Assembly (NCBI GenBank): GCA_963815655.1
Contig: CAWFHK010000001.1
Coordinates: 2,604,001-2,668,000 of the forward strand
Reading direction: 5' to 3'
DNA from: JAWOLE01 sp963815655
GTDB lineage: Bacteria > Acidobacteriota > Thermoanaerobaculia > UBA5066 > Gp7-AA6
Length of the DNA stretch: 64,000 bases
The position numbers were made by a program, and so were the translations under genes. Below, piece after piece: positions 8,804 to 16,699 of this stretch. The first letter of the stretch is position 1; the number at the start of each line of letters is the position of its first letter. Below the pieces are notes generated by a model. The model did not search any database. It saw nothing but the letters and a program-made list of their open reading frames with translations, and was not told where the DNA came from.

Positions 8804-10654
8804 TCAGGCCCTGTCGCGCCCGGCGCGCGCGAGAAAGGCGATGAGACCGGCCAGGACGAGGAGAGTCAGGGCCTCGCCCGCGACGCCGGGAACCCTGGTC
8901 GGGAGCGTTCTGGGCACCGCTCCGACCGCAACGAGAGCCGCCACCAGCACACCGGCCAATCCTTCTCCAGCCACGAGGCCCGCCGCGGCGAGAATCCCGG
9001 GATTGCTTTGACCGGGTGCGCCTGTCCGGCGCTCCACCCACGCGCGCAGGCAACCGCCGACGTAGATCGGGGCCATCGAGGCGAGGGGCAGATAGACGCC
9101 GATCGCGAACGCGAGGCCGGAGACGCCGCAGAGCATCGCGGCGATCGCGAGGCCGCCGCCGGTCAGGACGAGCCCCCACGGCAGGGCGCCGGAGAGCACT
9201 CCCTCGATGATCGTCTTCATCAGCACCGCCTGCGGGGCCGGGATCTCCTTCGTGCCGAACTGGTAGGCGCTCCCGAGCAGGAGGACGGTTCCGGCCACGC
9301 CCCAGCAGGCGAAGGCGGCGCCGATCAACTGCCCGAGCTGCTGCCGCGCCGGCGTCGCGCCGACGAGGTAGCCGGTCTTGAGGTCCTGCGAGATGTCGCC
9401 TGCCTTCGAGGCGGCGACGGCGACGATCGTCCCGACCGTCAGGACGGCCGCGCGCGCCGCGGGCTCCGTCCATCCGGCGGCGGCGAAGACGGAGGCCACG
9501 CCGAGCAGCGTGACGAGCGTGATTCCGGACGTGGGCTGCGAGGAGACGCCCACGATCCCCACGATGCGCGCGGCGACCGTCACGAAGAGGAGGCCGAAGA
9601 GCGCCACGCCGGCGGCGCAGACCGCGCGGGGAAGGGGCCCCATCCCTCCCGCGAAGACGCCCGGCACGAAGGCGGCCACCACGATCACGAAGAGGATCGC
9701 CCCGACGACGAACCGTCCGGGCAGGTCGCGGTCCGCGGCGGCGCCCGACGCCGCTTCGCTCCGGCTCCTCCGCGACAGGCCGCGCACGGCCCCGGCGAAC
9801 GCGCCTCCCATCGTCGGCAAGCTCTTCAGGACTGTCAGCAGCCCGGCCACGGCCACGGCTCCCGCGCCGATGTATCGCACGTAACGCGACCAGATTTCGG
9901 AGGGGCCCATCTTCGAGACGAGCTTCACCGTCTCGGGAAAGAGCGGCGCCGGAAGGCCGCCCCCGACCCACGTGATGAGGGGGATCAGGACGAGAGAGGA
10001 GACGAGAGACCCGGCGACGAGCACGCCGGACTGGCGGTAGCCGAGGATGTAGCCGACCGCCACGAGCGCCGGCGCGACCTCGAGGGCGAGCACGGCGTTG
10101 GGCAGGACTGGGAGCCTCGCGGAGAGCTCGCTCGGAAAGAGAAAGAGCAGGCCGGTCGCCAGCTTGACCGCCGCGGCCACGGCGATTCCCCGGAAGATCC
10201 ACGTTCCCGCGCCCGCGGCGCCGGAGGTCGCCTTCAGGACCTCGGCGCAGGCGGTCCCCTCGGGGTACGGCAGCTCGTCCTTCGCCTCGACGATCAGGAT
10301 CCGGCGCAGCGGGATCATCGCCGCGAGCCCGAGAACGCCTCCCAGGAAACAGAGCGCGACGACCTGGAGGTACGGCGGCGCCATGCCCCAGAGGAAGAGA
10401 GCCGGGATCGTGAAGATCGTCCCCGAGGCGAGCGCCGTCGAGGCGGAGCCGATCGTCTGGGAGATGTTCGCCTCCAGGATCGTGCCGCGGCGCCCGGCCA
10501 GGCGGAAGAACGCCACCGCCATGACGGCAGCCGGGATCGATGCGGAGACGGTCAGGCCGACGCGCAGCCCCAGATAGGCGTTCGCGGCCCCGAAGACGAG
10601 CCCGAGAGCGACGCCGGCGGCGACCGCGCGGAGAGTGAATTCCTCCCGCGGCAT
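8804..10654 (-). CDS. OPT family oligopeptide/metal transporter
   Basis: 616 residues, strongly hydrophobic with about 14-16 predicted membrane segments. It carries the features of the oligopeptide transporter (OPT/YSL) family: an N-terminal GLVFGAANAYLGLRVGLTVS segment, ISQTIGSA, LPYPEGTACAEVLK in a loop, and a second half with KAGDISQDLKTGYLVGA. Family members import small peptides or metal chelates by proton coupling. The ATG at 10654 follows GAAGAGG; a GTG 48 nt upstream is an alternative but adds an unhelpful Gly-rich stretch. It is monocistronic and faces divergently away from the exported protein gene at 10813. Confidence 0.9.
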   Translation of the reverse strand: MPREEFTLRAVAAGVALGLVFGAANAYLGLRVGLTVSASIPAAVMAVAFFRLAGRRGTILEANISQTIGSASTALASGTIFTIPALFLWGMAPPYLQVVALCFLGGVLGLAAMIPLRRILIVEAKDELPYPEGTACAEVLKATSGAAGAGTWIFRGIAVAAAVKLATGLLFLFPSELSARLPVLPNAVLALEVAPALVAVGYILGYRQSGVLVAGSLVSSLVLIPLITWVGGGLPAPLFPETVKLVSKMGPSEIWSRYVRYIGAGAVAVAGLLTVLKSLPTMGGAFAGAVRGLSRRSRSEAASGAAADRDLPGRFVVGAILFVIVVAAFVPGVFAGGMGPLPRAVCAAGVALFGLLFVTVAARIVGIVGVSSQPTSGITLVTLLGVASVFAAAGWTEPAARAAVLTVGTIVAVAASKAGDISQDLKTGYLVGATPARQQLGQLIGAAFACWGVAGTVLLLGSAYQFGTKEIPAPQAVLMKTIIEGVLSGALPWGLVLTGGGLAIAAMLCGVSGLAFAIGVYLPLASMAPIYVGGCLRAWVERRTGAPGQSNPGILAAAGLVAGEGLAGVLVAALVAVGAVPRTLPTRVPGVAGEALTLLVLAGLIAFLARAGRDRA

Positions 10655-10812
10655 CGCGCCCTCTTCAGGGATCGCCGCTCCCCGCCCTCCGCCTCCCTCC
10701 ACGCCGGGCTAGCTTAGCCGCGACGGCGCCGGAAACGAAGCGAACGGCCCGCGCCCCGAATGTTGTTGATAGACTTTCGACAAATCCTGTTCCCGGGATT
10801 GAGGAGGCTTCC

Positions 10813-12195
10813 ATGAAGCTCAGCCGCATCGGCCTCTGCCTCGCCGCCCTTCTGGCCGTCCGCGCCGGCGGTGACCAGCCGTACGAAACCCCGCCCGTCC
10901 TCAAGGCGTCCGACTTCCTCGACGCCTCGCTGCTCCAGGGGCCCGACTACATCATCGAGGAGAACGTCACGAACGACGGCGTGTTCAACACCTACACGGT
11001 CACCTCGAATTTCGGGACGTGGAAGGTCCAGAGCACGTCGCTCGCCGCCACGCGGGCGCACGAGGTGGGCGCGATCGCGAAGCTGAAGGAAGTGGACAAG
11101 ATCGCGGTCGCCGCCGGCGGCATCGCGCACGGAGCGGTGGACATCGGCAAGGGAGCCGTCAACGTGGTCACGCATCCCGTCGACACGGTCAAGGGGGTCG
11201 GGGACGGAATCGTCCGGCTCTTCGGCCGGATCGGCCGCGGCGCGAGGCGGACCGCCGAGAAGATGGAGGACGACAAGTACAAGGCGGAACACCAGAACCT
11301 GAGCGCTCCCCCGGACACCAGGGGCGCGGCGCAGTCCACCGCGGGGAAGGCCGTCGGCGCGACCGGAGACCTCGCCCGGGACATCATCGGCGTCAATTCC
11401 GCCATGCGGTCCTGGGCCAGGAAGCTCCGCGTGGATCCCTACACGAGAAACGAAGTCCTCCATGCCGAGCTGCGCGACGTCGCGCAGTACGACGCCGGCG
11501 GCCGGTTCAGCGTCAACCTCGCTCCGGGCGGCGCCATCCTGACGGCGCTTTCGACCACCGCCACGGTCAACGACTTGATCTGGATGAAGGAGCCCGACGA
11601 GCTGGTCACGTTGAACGAGACGAGGCTGAAGGCGATGGGCGTGGCGCCGGGGGTGGGCCGCGCCTTCCGCCTGAACCCGCAGTACAACCTGAGCCGGCGG
11701 GTCCGCCTGGTCGCCTCGCTCGACGCGCTGCCCGCCATCCCGGGGCGCCCGGAGTTCGTCGACCGCGCGGCGGGCGCGGAGACCGACGCGGACGCGGAGT
11801 TCTACACGCAGAGCGCCATGCTGACCGACCTGTTCAACAGGACACAGGCGCCGCTGTCCCAGATCGTCGCCGAACTGCCGGGCGCCTGCGTGGTCGCCCA
11901 GGGAAACCGTTTCGCGTGCCTCTTCCCGCTGGACTACGTCGCGTGGACCGAAGGCGTGGCCGGACACTTCGACCGCATCACCAAGGCCGCAAAGTCGAAT
12001 CACCCCAACGCGAAGCGCGAGCTGTGGTTGACCGGACGGGCTTCCCCGCGCACCGCGGCCGAGCTGGCTTCCCGGGGTTGGACGCTGCGGGAAAAGAGCC
12101 TCTCCCTCATCTCCGAAGACGCGCAGCCGGAGAAGCCGGCGGCCGCGACGCCCGAAGACAAGCCGGGCGCCGAGAAGTCGCCCCCGCCGAAGTAG
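10813..12195 (+). CDS. Exported protein of unknown function
   Basis: 460 residues with a signal peptide (about 1-19, ending LLAVRAGG) and a good GAGGAGG site before the ATG. No known family was recognised with confidence. The region around residues 95-150 is Gly/Ala-rich and repetitive (AAGGIAHGAVDIGKGAVNVV), which suggests an amphipathic or membrane-active helix. The C-terminal end is Pro/Glu/Lys-rich (PEKPAAATPEDKPG) and probably disordered. Only two cysteines are seen, in the stretch GACVVAQGNRFAC, which could form a disulfide. A kinase gene follows after 122 bp in the same direction, so the two may be functionally related. Confidence 0.7.
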   Translation: MKLSRIGLCLAALLAVRAGGDQPYETPPVLKASDFLDASLLQGPDYIIEENVTNDGVFNTYTVTSNFGTWKVQSTSLAATRAHEVGAIAKLKEVDKIAVAAGGIAHGAVDIGKGAVNVVTHPVDTVKGVGDGIVRLFGRIGRGARRTAEKMEDDKYKAEHQNLSAPPDTRGAAQSTAGKAVGATGDLARDIIGVNSAMRSWARKLRVDPYTRNEVLHAELRDVAQYDAGGRFSVNLAPGGAILTALSTTATVNDLIWMKEPDELVTLNETRLKAMGVAPGVGRAFRLNPQYNLSRRVRLVASLDALPAIPGRPEFVDRAAGAETDADAEFYTQSAMLTDLFNRTQAPLSQIVAELPGACVVAQGNRFACLFPLDYVAWTEGVAGHFDRITKAAKSNHPNAKRELWLTGRASPRTAAELASRGWTLREKSLSLISEDAQPEKPAAATPEDKPGAEKSPPPK

Positions 12196-12317
12196 CGCGG
12201 GACTCCTCGCGGCGCCGGGATCCGGAAATCCGGCGGCGTCCGCCTTCCCGGGACGGCCGGATCCCGGCCTGGATCCCGGCGGCCGTCCGGTTTCTCCCCG
12301 TTGTAGTCTCTCGGCTC

Positions 12318-14627
12318 GTGGCCCTCTCTTCCGGCGCCCGCCTCGGGCCCTACGAAATCCTCTCGCCGCTCGGCGCCGGCGGGATGGGAGAGGTTTACAG
12401 GGCCCGGGACTCGCGGCTGGATCGGAACGTGGCGATCAAGGTCCTGCCCGAGAGCCTCTTCGCCGACGCCGACGCGCTCGCCCGGTTCGAGCGGGAGGCG
12501 AAGGCGGTCGCGGCCCTCTCTCACCCGAACATCCTGGCGATCCACGACTTCCGGCGGGAGGGCGGGATCGCCTACGCCGTCATGGAGCTGCTCGAGGGAG
12601 AGACGCTGCGCGACCGGCTCGACGCGGGCGCGATCCCCCAGCGCAAGGCGCTCGACTACGCGCTGCAGATCGCGCAGGGGCTCGCCGCGGCGCACGACCG
12701 CGGGATCGTTCACCGGGACCTCAAGCCGCAGAACGTCTTCCTGACGAGGGACGGCCTCGTCAAGATCCTCGACTTCGGCCTGGTGGCCCGGCGGCCGTTC
12801 GAAGGGGCCGGAGCAGAGCGGTCCGCGGCGACACGGGCCCTCCGGCCGGAGGACGAGCTGACGCAGCAGGGCGCGATCCTCGGGACCGTTGGCTACATGT
12901 CGCCGGAGCAGGTCCGCGGCGCTCCGGCCGACCAGCGCTCCGACATCTTCTCCCTGGGGGCGCTCCTCTTCGAGATGCTGACCGGCGAGCGCGCCTTCCG
13001 GAAGGAGAGCGACATCGAGACCATGATGGCGATCCTCCACGACGACCCAATGGAGGGCGCCGCTGCGCGCAAGAGCCTGTCGCCGGAGCTCGAGGAGATC
13101 GTGGTCCACTGCCTGGAGAAGAAACCCGAAGAACGGTTCCAGTCCTCCCGCGATCTCGCCTTCGCGCTGAAGGTGGCCGAGGGGCGCGGCTCGGGAGCGG
13201 GCCGGCCGGAGAGCGGCTCGCGCTCCGGCGCCCGGACCCGCGCCGCCGACGCCTCGGACGGCTCCATCGCGGTTCTCCCCTTTCGCAACCTGAGCGCGGA
13301 GAAGGAGAACGAGTACTTCAGCGACGGCGTGACAGAGGAGATCATCAACGCGCTGACGAAGATCGAGGCCCTGAGGGTCGCTTCCCGCACCTCGGCCTTC
13401 GCGTTCAAGGGGAAGGACGAGGACGTTCGCCGGATCGGCGCCGCGCTCGGAGTCCGCAACGTGCTCGAAGGGAGCGTGCGGCAGTCGGGCAAGCGGATCC
13501 GGATCAGCGCCCAGTTGATCGACGTGGCCGACGGCTACCACCTCTGGTCGGAACGCTACGACCGCGAGATGGAGGATGTCTTCGCCGTGCAGGACGAGAT
13601 CGCGCGCGCGATCGCCGGGGCTTTGAAGGTCCGGCTGCTGCCGGCCGAGGAGGCCGGGCTCTCCTTCCGCGGCACGGGCGACATCGAGGCGTACAACGAC
13701 TACCTGAAGGGGCGCTACTACTTCAACCGCAGGGACGCCCGCGAGGCGATCACCGAGTTCGAGCGCGCCCTCGGGCGCGACCCGCGCTACACGGAAGCCT
13801 ACACGGGCCTGGCCGATTCCTACTGCATCTACGGCTTCTACGGCGGGATCCCGACCCGCGACGCCTTCTCGAAGGCGCGGGCCGCCGCGGAAAAGGCCCG
13901 CGAGCTCGATCCGGAGTCGGCCGAAGTCCACGTCTCGCTCGCCCTCGTGGACCACTACTTCGGGTGGGACCTCCAGAAGGAGGAATCCGAGTTGAGGCTG
14001 GCCATCCAGCTCGCCCCGAAGTCCGCGATCGCCTATTCGTGGCTCGGCCTCGTGCTCGCCTTCACCGGCCGCTCGGCCGAGGCCCTCGAGGTGACGACAC
14101 GGGCGACCGAGATCGAGCCTTTCTCCGCCAACGCCCAGGCCAACGTGGCCTGGGCCCATTACGGGGCTCGCCGTTTCGAAGAAGCGATCCGCGAGTTCCG
14201 GCGGGCCCTCCACATGGATCCCAACGCGCCGTACCCGCTCTGGGCGATCGGCCTGACGAACATGCAGATCGGCCGGCCCTCGGAGGCGATCGCGGCGCTC
14301 GAGAAGGCCGTGGAGGTCACCCGGCGGCGGCAATCCCACTACGTGGCGCTCCTGGGAGGCGCCTACGCGGCCGCGGGGCGGCGTCCGGAAGCGCTCGACC
14401 TGCTGGCCGACCTGACCGACCGCTCGTCGCGCGAGTACATCGCGCCGTTCCACCTCGCCTTCCTCCACGTCCCCCTGGGGAACGCCGACGAGGCCATCTC
14501 GTGCCTGGAGCGGGCCTGCGCCGAGCGGAACGCCCTCGCGTGGTGGCCCCGAACCTGCCCCTTCTACGACCCCCTCCGCGCGCACCCGAGATTCCCGGCG
14601 CTCCTCGAGAAGATCGTCCCGGGGTAG
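12318..14627 (+). CDS. Ser/Thr kinase fused to TolB-like and TPR domains
   Basis: 769 residues from a GTG start, the first start in frame that preserves the kinase N terminus (ALSSGARLGPYEIL). The kinase domain (about 10-275) has GAGGMGEVY, VAIK, HRDLKPQN, DFG and GYMSPEQ. A disordered Gly/Ser/Arg linker leads to a TolB/FlgO-like domain (about 314-440, AVLPFRNLS to VFAVQDEIARAI), then TPR helices to the end. No membrane span is visible, unlike the kinase at 4737, so this one is probably cytosolic. The combination equals the last TolB-TPR part of the gene at 1-4740 plus a kinase, in a single chain. It is followed by copy A of the structured repeat. Confidence 0.92.
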   Translation: MALSSGARLGPYEILSPLGAGGMGEVYRARDSRLDRNVAIKVLPESLFADADALARFEREAKAVAALSHPNILAIHDFRREGGIAYAVMELLEGETLRDRLDAGAIPQRKALDYALQIAQGLAAAHDRGIVHRDLKPQNVFLTRDGLVKILDFGLVARRPFEGAGAERSAATRALRPEDELTQQGAILGTVGYMSPEQVRGAPADQRSDIFSLGALLFEMLTGERAFRKESDIETMMAILHDDPMEGAAARKSLSPELEEIVVHCLEKKPEERFQSSRDLAFALKVAEGRGSGAGRPESGSRSGARTRAADASDGSIAVLPFRNLSAEKENEYFSDGVTEEIINALTKIEALRVASRTSAFAFKGKDEDVRRIGAALGVRNVLEGSVRQSGKRIRISAQLIDVADGYHLWSERYDREMEDVFAVQDEIARAIAGALKVRLLPAEEAGLSFRGTGDIEAYNDYLKGRYYFNRRDAREAITEFERALGRDPRYTEAYTGLADSYCIYGFYGGIPTRDAFSKARAAAEKARELDPESAEVHVSLALVDHYFGWDLQKEESELRLAIQLAPKSAIAYSWLGLVLAFTGRSAEALEVTTRATEIEPFSANAQANVAWAHYGARRFEEAIREFRRALHMDPNAPYPLWAIGLTNMQIGRPSEAIAALEKAVEVTRRRQSHYVALLGGAYAAAGRRPEALDLLADLTDRSSREYIAPFHLAFLHVPLGNADEAISCLERACAERNALAWWPRTCPFYDPLRAHPRFPALLEKIVPG

Positions 14628-14693
14628 ATCACCCGATCGCGTCGGGATTTCGCCGGCAGACCGTCCCTAACCGCGTCCGGATATTCGCTGGCA

Positions 14694-15060
14694 ATCCGCC
14701 CCGGCGTCGGGCCGCCTCCCTCGGCGGCACGCTCCGGCAGGCCGCCAACGGACAACCGGCCGTCGCTCTATCGCGAAGGCGCAGTTGCACATTGGCGAAA
14801 GAGGGATCCGGCTGGTGCGCCTTCGCTCACGACCGCCTCCGGGAGGCGTCCCGCCGCCGGGGCTGAAGCATGGCTCGAACAGGCACCGTGCAGCCCGGAG
14901 GCGACGGCGTTGCCCGGCAGCGGCCCTGTCCGAGGGCACACACCGAAAACTTGGCTCAGCGACATCACCTCTGTGCCCTCGGACCGGAGCGGCGGCTGGA
15001 GTTCTCCATGCGGCCTGGCCGCCGCGTGCCGCAGAGGGCAACGACGGCGACTTCGGGCGG
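14694..15060 (+). repeat. Structured dispersed repeat, copy A
   Basis: This fills most of the 500-bp gap between the kinase gene and the convergent proline dehydrogenase gene. It shares the opening CCGCCCCGGCGTCGG and the CCTCCGGGAGGCG hairpin with the copies at 28.6, 49.2 and 51.05 kb. Its second half has a perfect 13-bp stem (14928-14940 with 14972-14984) and an enclosing stem CGTTGCCC/GGGCAACG (14908-14915 with 15036-15043). Copies B and C have CGTTTCCC/GGGAAACG at the same place, a compensatory G-C to T-A change. Short ORFs here have no homologous look and are probably spurious. Confidence 0.75.
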
Positions 15061-15129
15061 ATTGTCGGCGAGAAATCGGCGAACGAAAAACCCAAATTGG
15101 GAACAACGTCCTGAGAACTGACAGCTAAT

Positions 15130-16053
15130 TCAGCGCGCGAAGAGGTTCTTGACGACGAAGAGGACGTTGGCGGGGCGCTCCGCGAGCCGCCGCATGTACC
15201 AGGGGAACCAGGCGTCGCCGTAGCTGATCAGGACGCGGAACCGGTAGCCGGCCTTCGCGAGCCGCTCCTGCTCCTGGCGGCGGATGCCGTAGAGCATCTG
15301 GAACTCGAGCGCCTCGGGCGGGAGATTCGAGGACCGGCCGAGTTCCTCGATCCTTCGGATGAGGACCGGATCGTGCGTGCCGAAGATCGCGCGGACTCCC
15401 TTCGCGCGCGCCTCGGGCGAGAGAAGCTCGCGGGCGAGCTTGAAGTAGTTCTCATCCACGTCGCTCTTCTTCGGGAACGCCTTGTCGGGCGGCTCGCGGT
15501 AGGCGCCCTTGACCAGGCGCAGGCCGCCGCCGAGGGGAAGAAGAGCTTTCGAGTCCGCCGCCGTCCGGTAGAGGTAGGCCTGGATGCAGACGCCGACGCG
15601 GGGATACGCGGCGACCATTGTTCGGTAGATGTCGAGCGTCCTGTCGGTGTAGGCCGTGGACTCGATGTCGATCCAGATCCACCGGGAGAGGGCGCGGACG
15701 CGCTCGACGAGCGTCAGGAGGTTCTTCTCGCACTCCTCCCGCGAGAGATCCAGGCCGAGCTGCGTCAGCTTGATCGAGATCTCGACGTCGAGCCCGCTCT
15801 GCCGGATGCGCTCGAGGACGTCGAGGTAGTGCCGGGTGACGTCCCGCGCCTGCCCGAGGTCGTTGACGTTCTCTCCGAGGCGCGTCAGCACCGTCCCCAC
15901 GCCGAGCGCGCGCGTGGCGTCGAGCGCCGCGTCCACCGTCTCGCCCGGCATGAACCGCGTCACGGCGCCCCGCACGAACCGGAGCCTCGTCGCCCGCTCG
16001 CGCAGCCATCGGCTCTCCGAGCCGGCCAGGAGAAGACCGCGGATCACGCCCAT
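15130..16053 (-). CDS. Proline dehydrogenase
   Basis: 307 residues, the normal length of monofunctional bacterial ProDH. It oxidises L-proline to pyrroline-5-carboxylate with FAD, feeding electrons to the quinone pool at the membrane. Family motifs are present: ISIKLTQLGLDL near residue 95, RWIWIDIES, the RLVKGAYRE segment around 180, and the C-terminal FQMLYGIRR and VLISYGDAWFPWYMRRLAERPAN, split here by the end of strand 8. The gene starts 3 nt after the stop of the DUF1579-like gene, so they are co-transcribed. The P5C dehydrogenase partner is not in the window. Confidence 0.93.
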   Translation of the reverse strand: MGVIRGLLLAGSESRWLRERATRLRFVRGAVTRFMPGETVDAALDATRALGVGTVLTRLGENVNDLGQARDVTRHYLDVLERIRQSGLDVEISIKLTQLGLDLSREECEKNLLTLVERVRALSRWIWIDIESTAYTDRTLDIYRTMVAAYPRVGVCIQAYLYRTAADSKALLPLGGGLRLVKGAYREPPDKAFPKKSDVDENYFKLARELLSPEARAKGVRAIFGTHDPVLIRRIEELGRSSNLPPEALEFQMLYGIRRQEQERLAKAGYRFRVLISYGDAWFPWYMRRLAERPANVLFVVKNLFAR

Positions 16054-16056
16054 TCG

Positions 16057-16638
16057 TTACTTCTTGCAGTTGCCTTCCCAGGCGACCGACCACTTGCCGT
16101 CGGGCGTCCCGATCTCACCGACGAAGTTGATTTCCCGGGGGTTCTTCTCGGTGAACGTGTCGCGGAACTTCATCTTCTGCCCGCCCATCATCCCGTCGCT
16201 CATCCACACGAGCTTTCCCTTCTCCCACCCCTTCGAAGAGCCGGACGCGAACCCGCCCATGTTGTCGACGGCGACGCGATCCCACATCTTCTCGACGGCG
16301 TCGAAGCCCCAATACTCGTCGCCGGAAATCGGCATCGGGTTCTGGGCGGTCTTCTTTTCGCGATAGTGATGGAGGATCCAGAAACCGTCCAGGGTCGGCT
16401 CGACGGTCACGCTGGCCTCGGTGGGATGCTCGGGCCCCATCGGGGACGCCATCGTCTTGCCGGTGCACTGCCAGGTCGCGACCATCCATTTGACCTTGTC
16501 CATTTCGGGCGAGGGCTTCATGGACATTCCGGAGACTGCCTTTCCGGGAGGATTCGTTCCGCTCTGCGCAGGCGAAACCGAAGCGACGGCCAACAGAGCG
16601 GCAAGGCACAGGGCCGCTGGAACCAGGGTCCTTTTCAT
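16057..16638 (-). CDS. Exported DUF1579-like protein
   Basis: 193 residues with a signal peptide (about 1-24, ending VASVSPAQ). The mature part has the pattern of DUF1579-type lipocalin-like proteins: MVATWQCTGK, LDGFWILHHYREK, WGFDAVEKMWDRVAVDNMGG cut short, then a repeated strand pattern. Such proteins usually measure about 170-200 residues. AGAGGAGAT lies before the ATG. It sits between the zinc protease and proline dehydrogenase on the same strand. Function is not established for the family. Confidence 0.75.
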   Translation of the reverse strand: MKRTLVPAALCLAALLAVASVSPAQSGTNPPGKAVSGMSMKPSPEMDKVKWMVATWQCTGKTMASPMGPEHPTEASVTVEPTLDGFWILHHYREKKTAQNPMPISGDEYWGFDAVEKMWDRVAVDNMGGFASGSSKGWEKGKLVWMSDGMMGGQKMKFRDTFTEKNPREINFVGEIGTPDGKWSVAWEGNCKK

Positions 16639-16699
16639 GACGATCTCCTCTCTTGTTTCCTCATGCGGATGCGCCGAGAGACTACCCGAATTCTCTTCG

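Noticed and set aside
14785..15121. Several 70-140 codon frames on both strands in repeat copy A
   Set aside because: They overlap each other and follow the DNA repeat in arbitrary frames; copies B-D do not preserve them.
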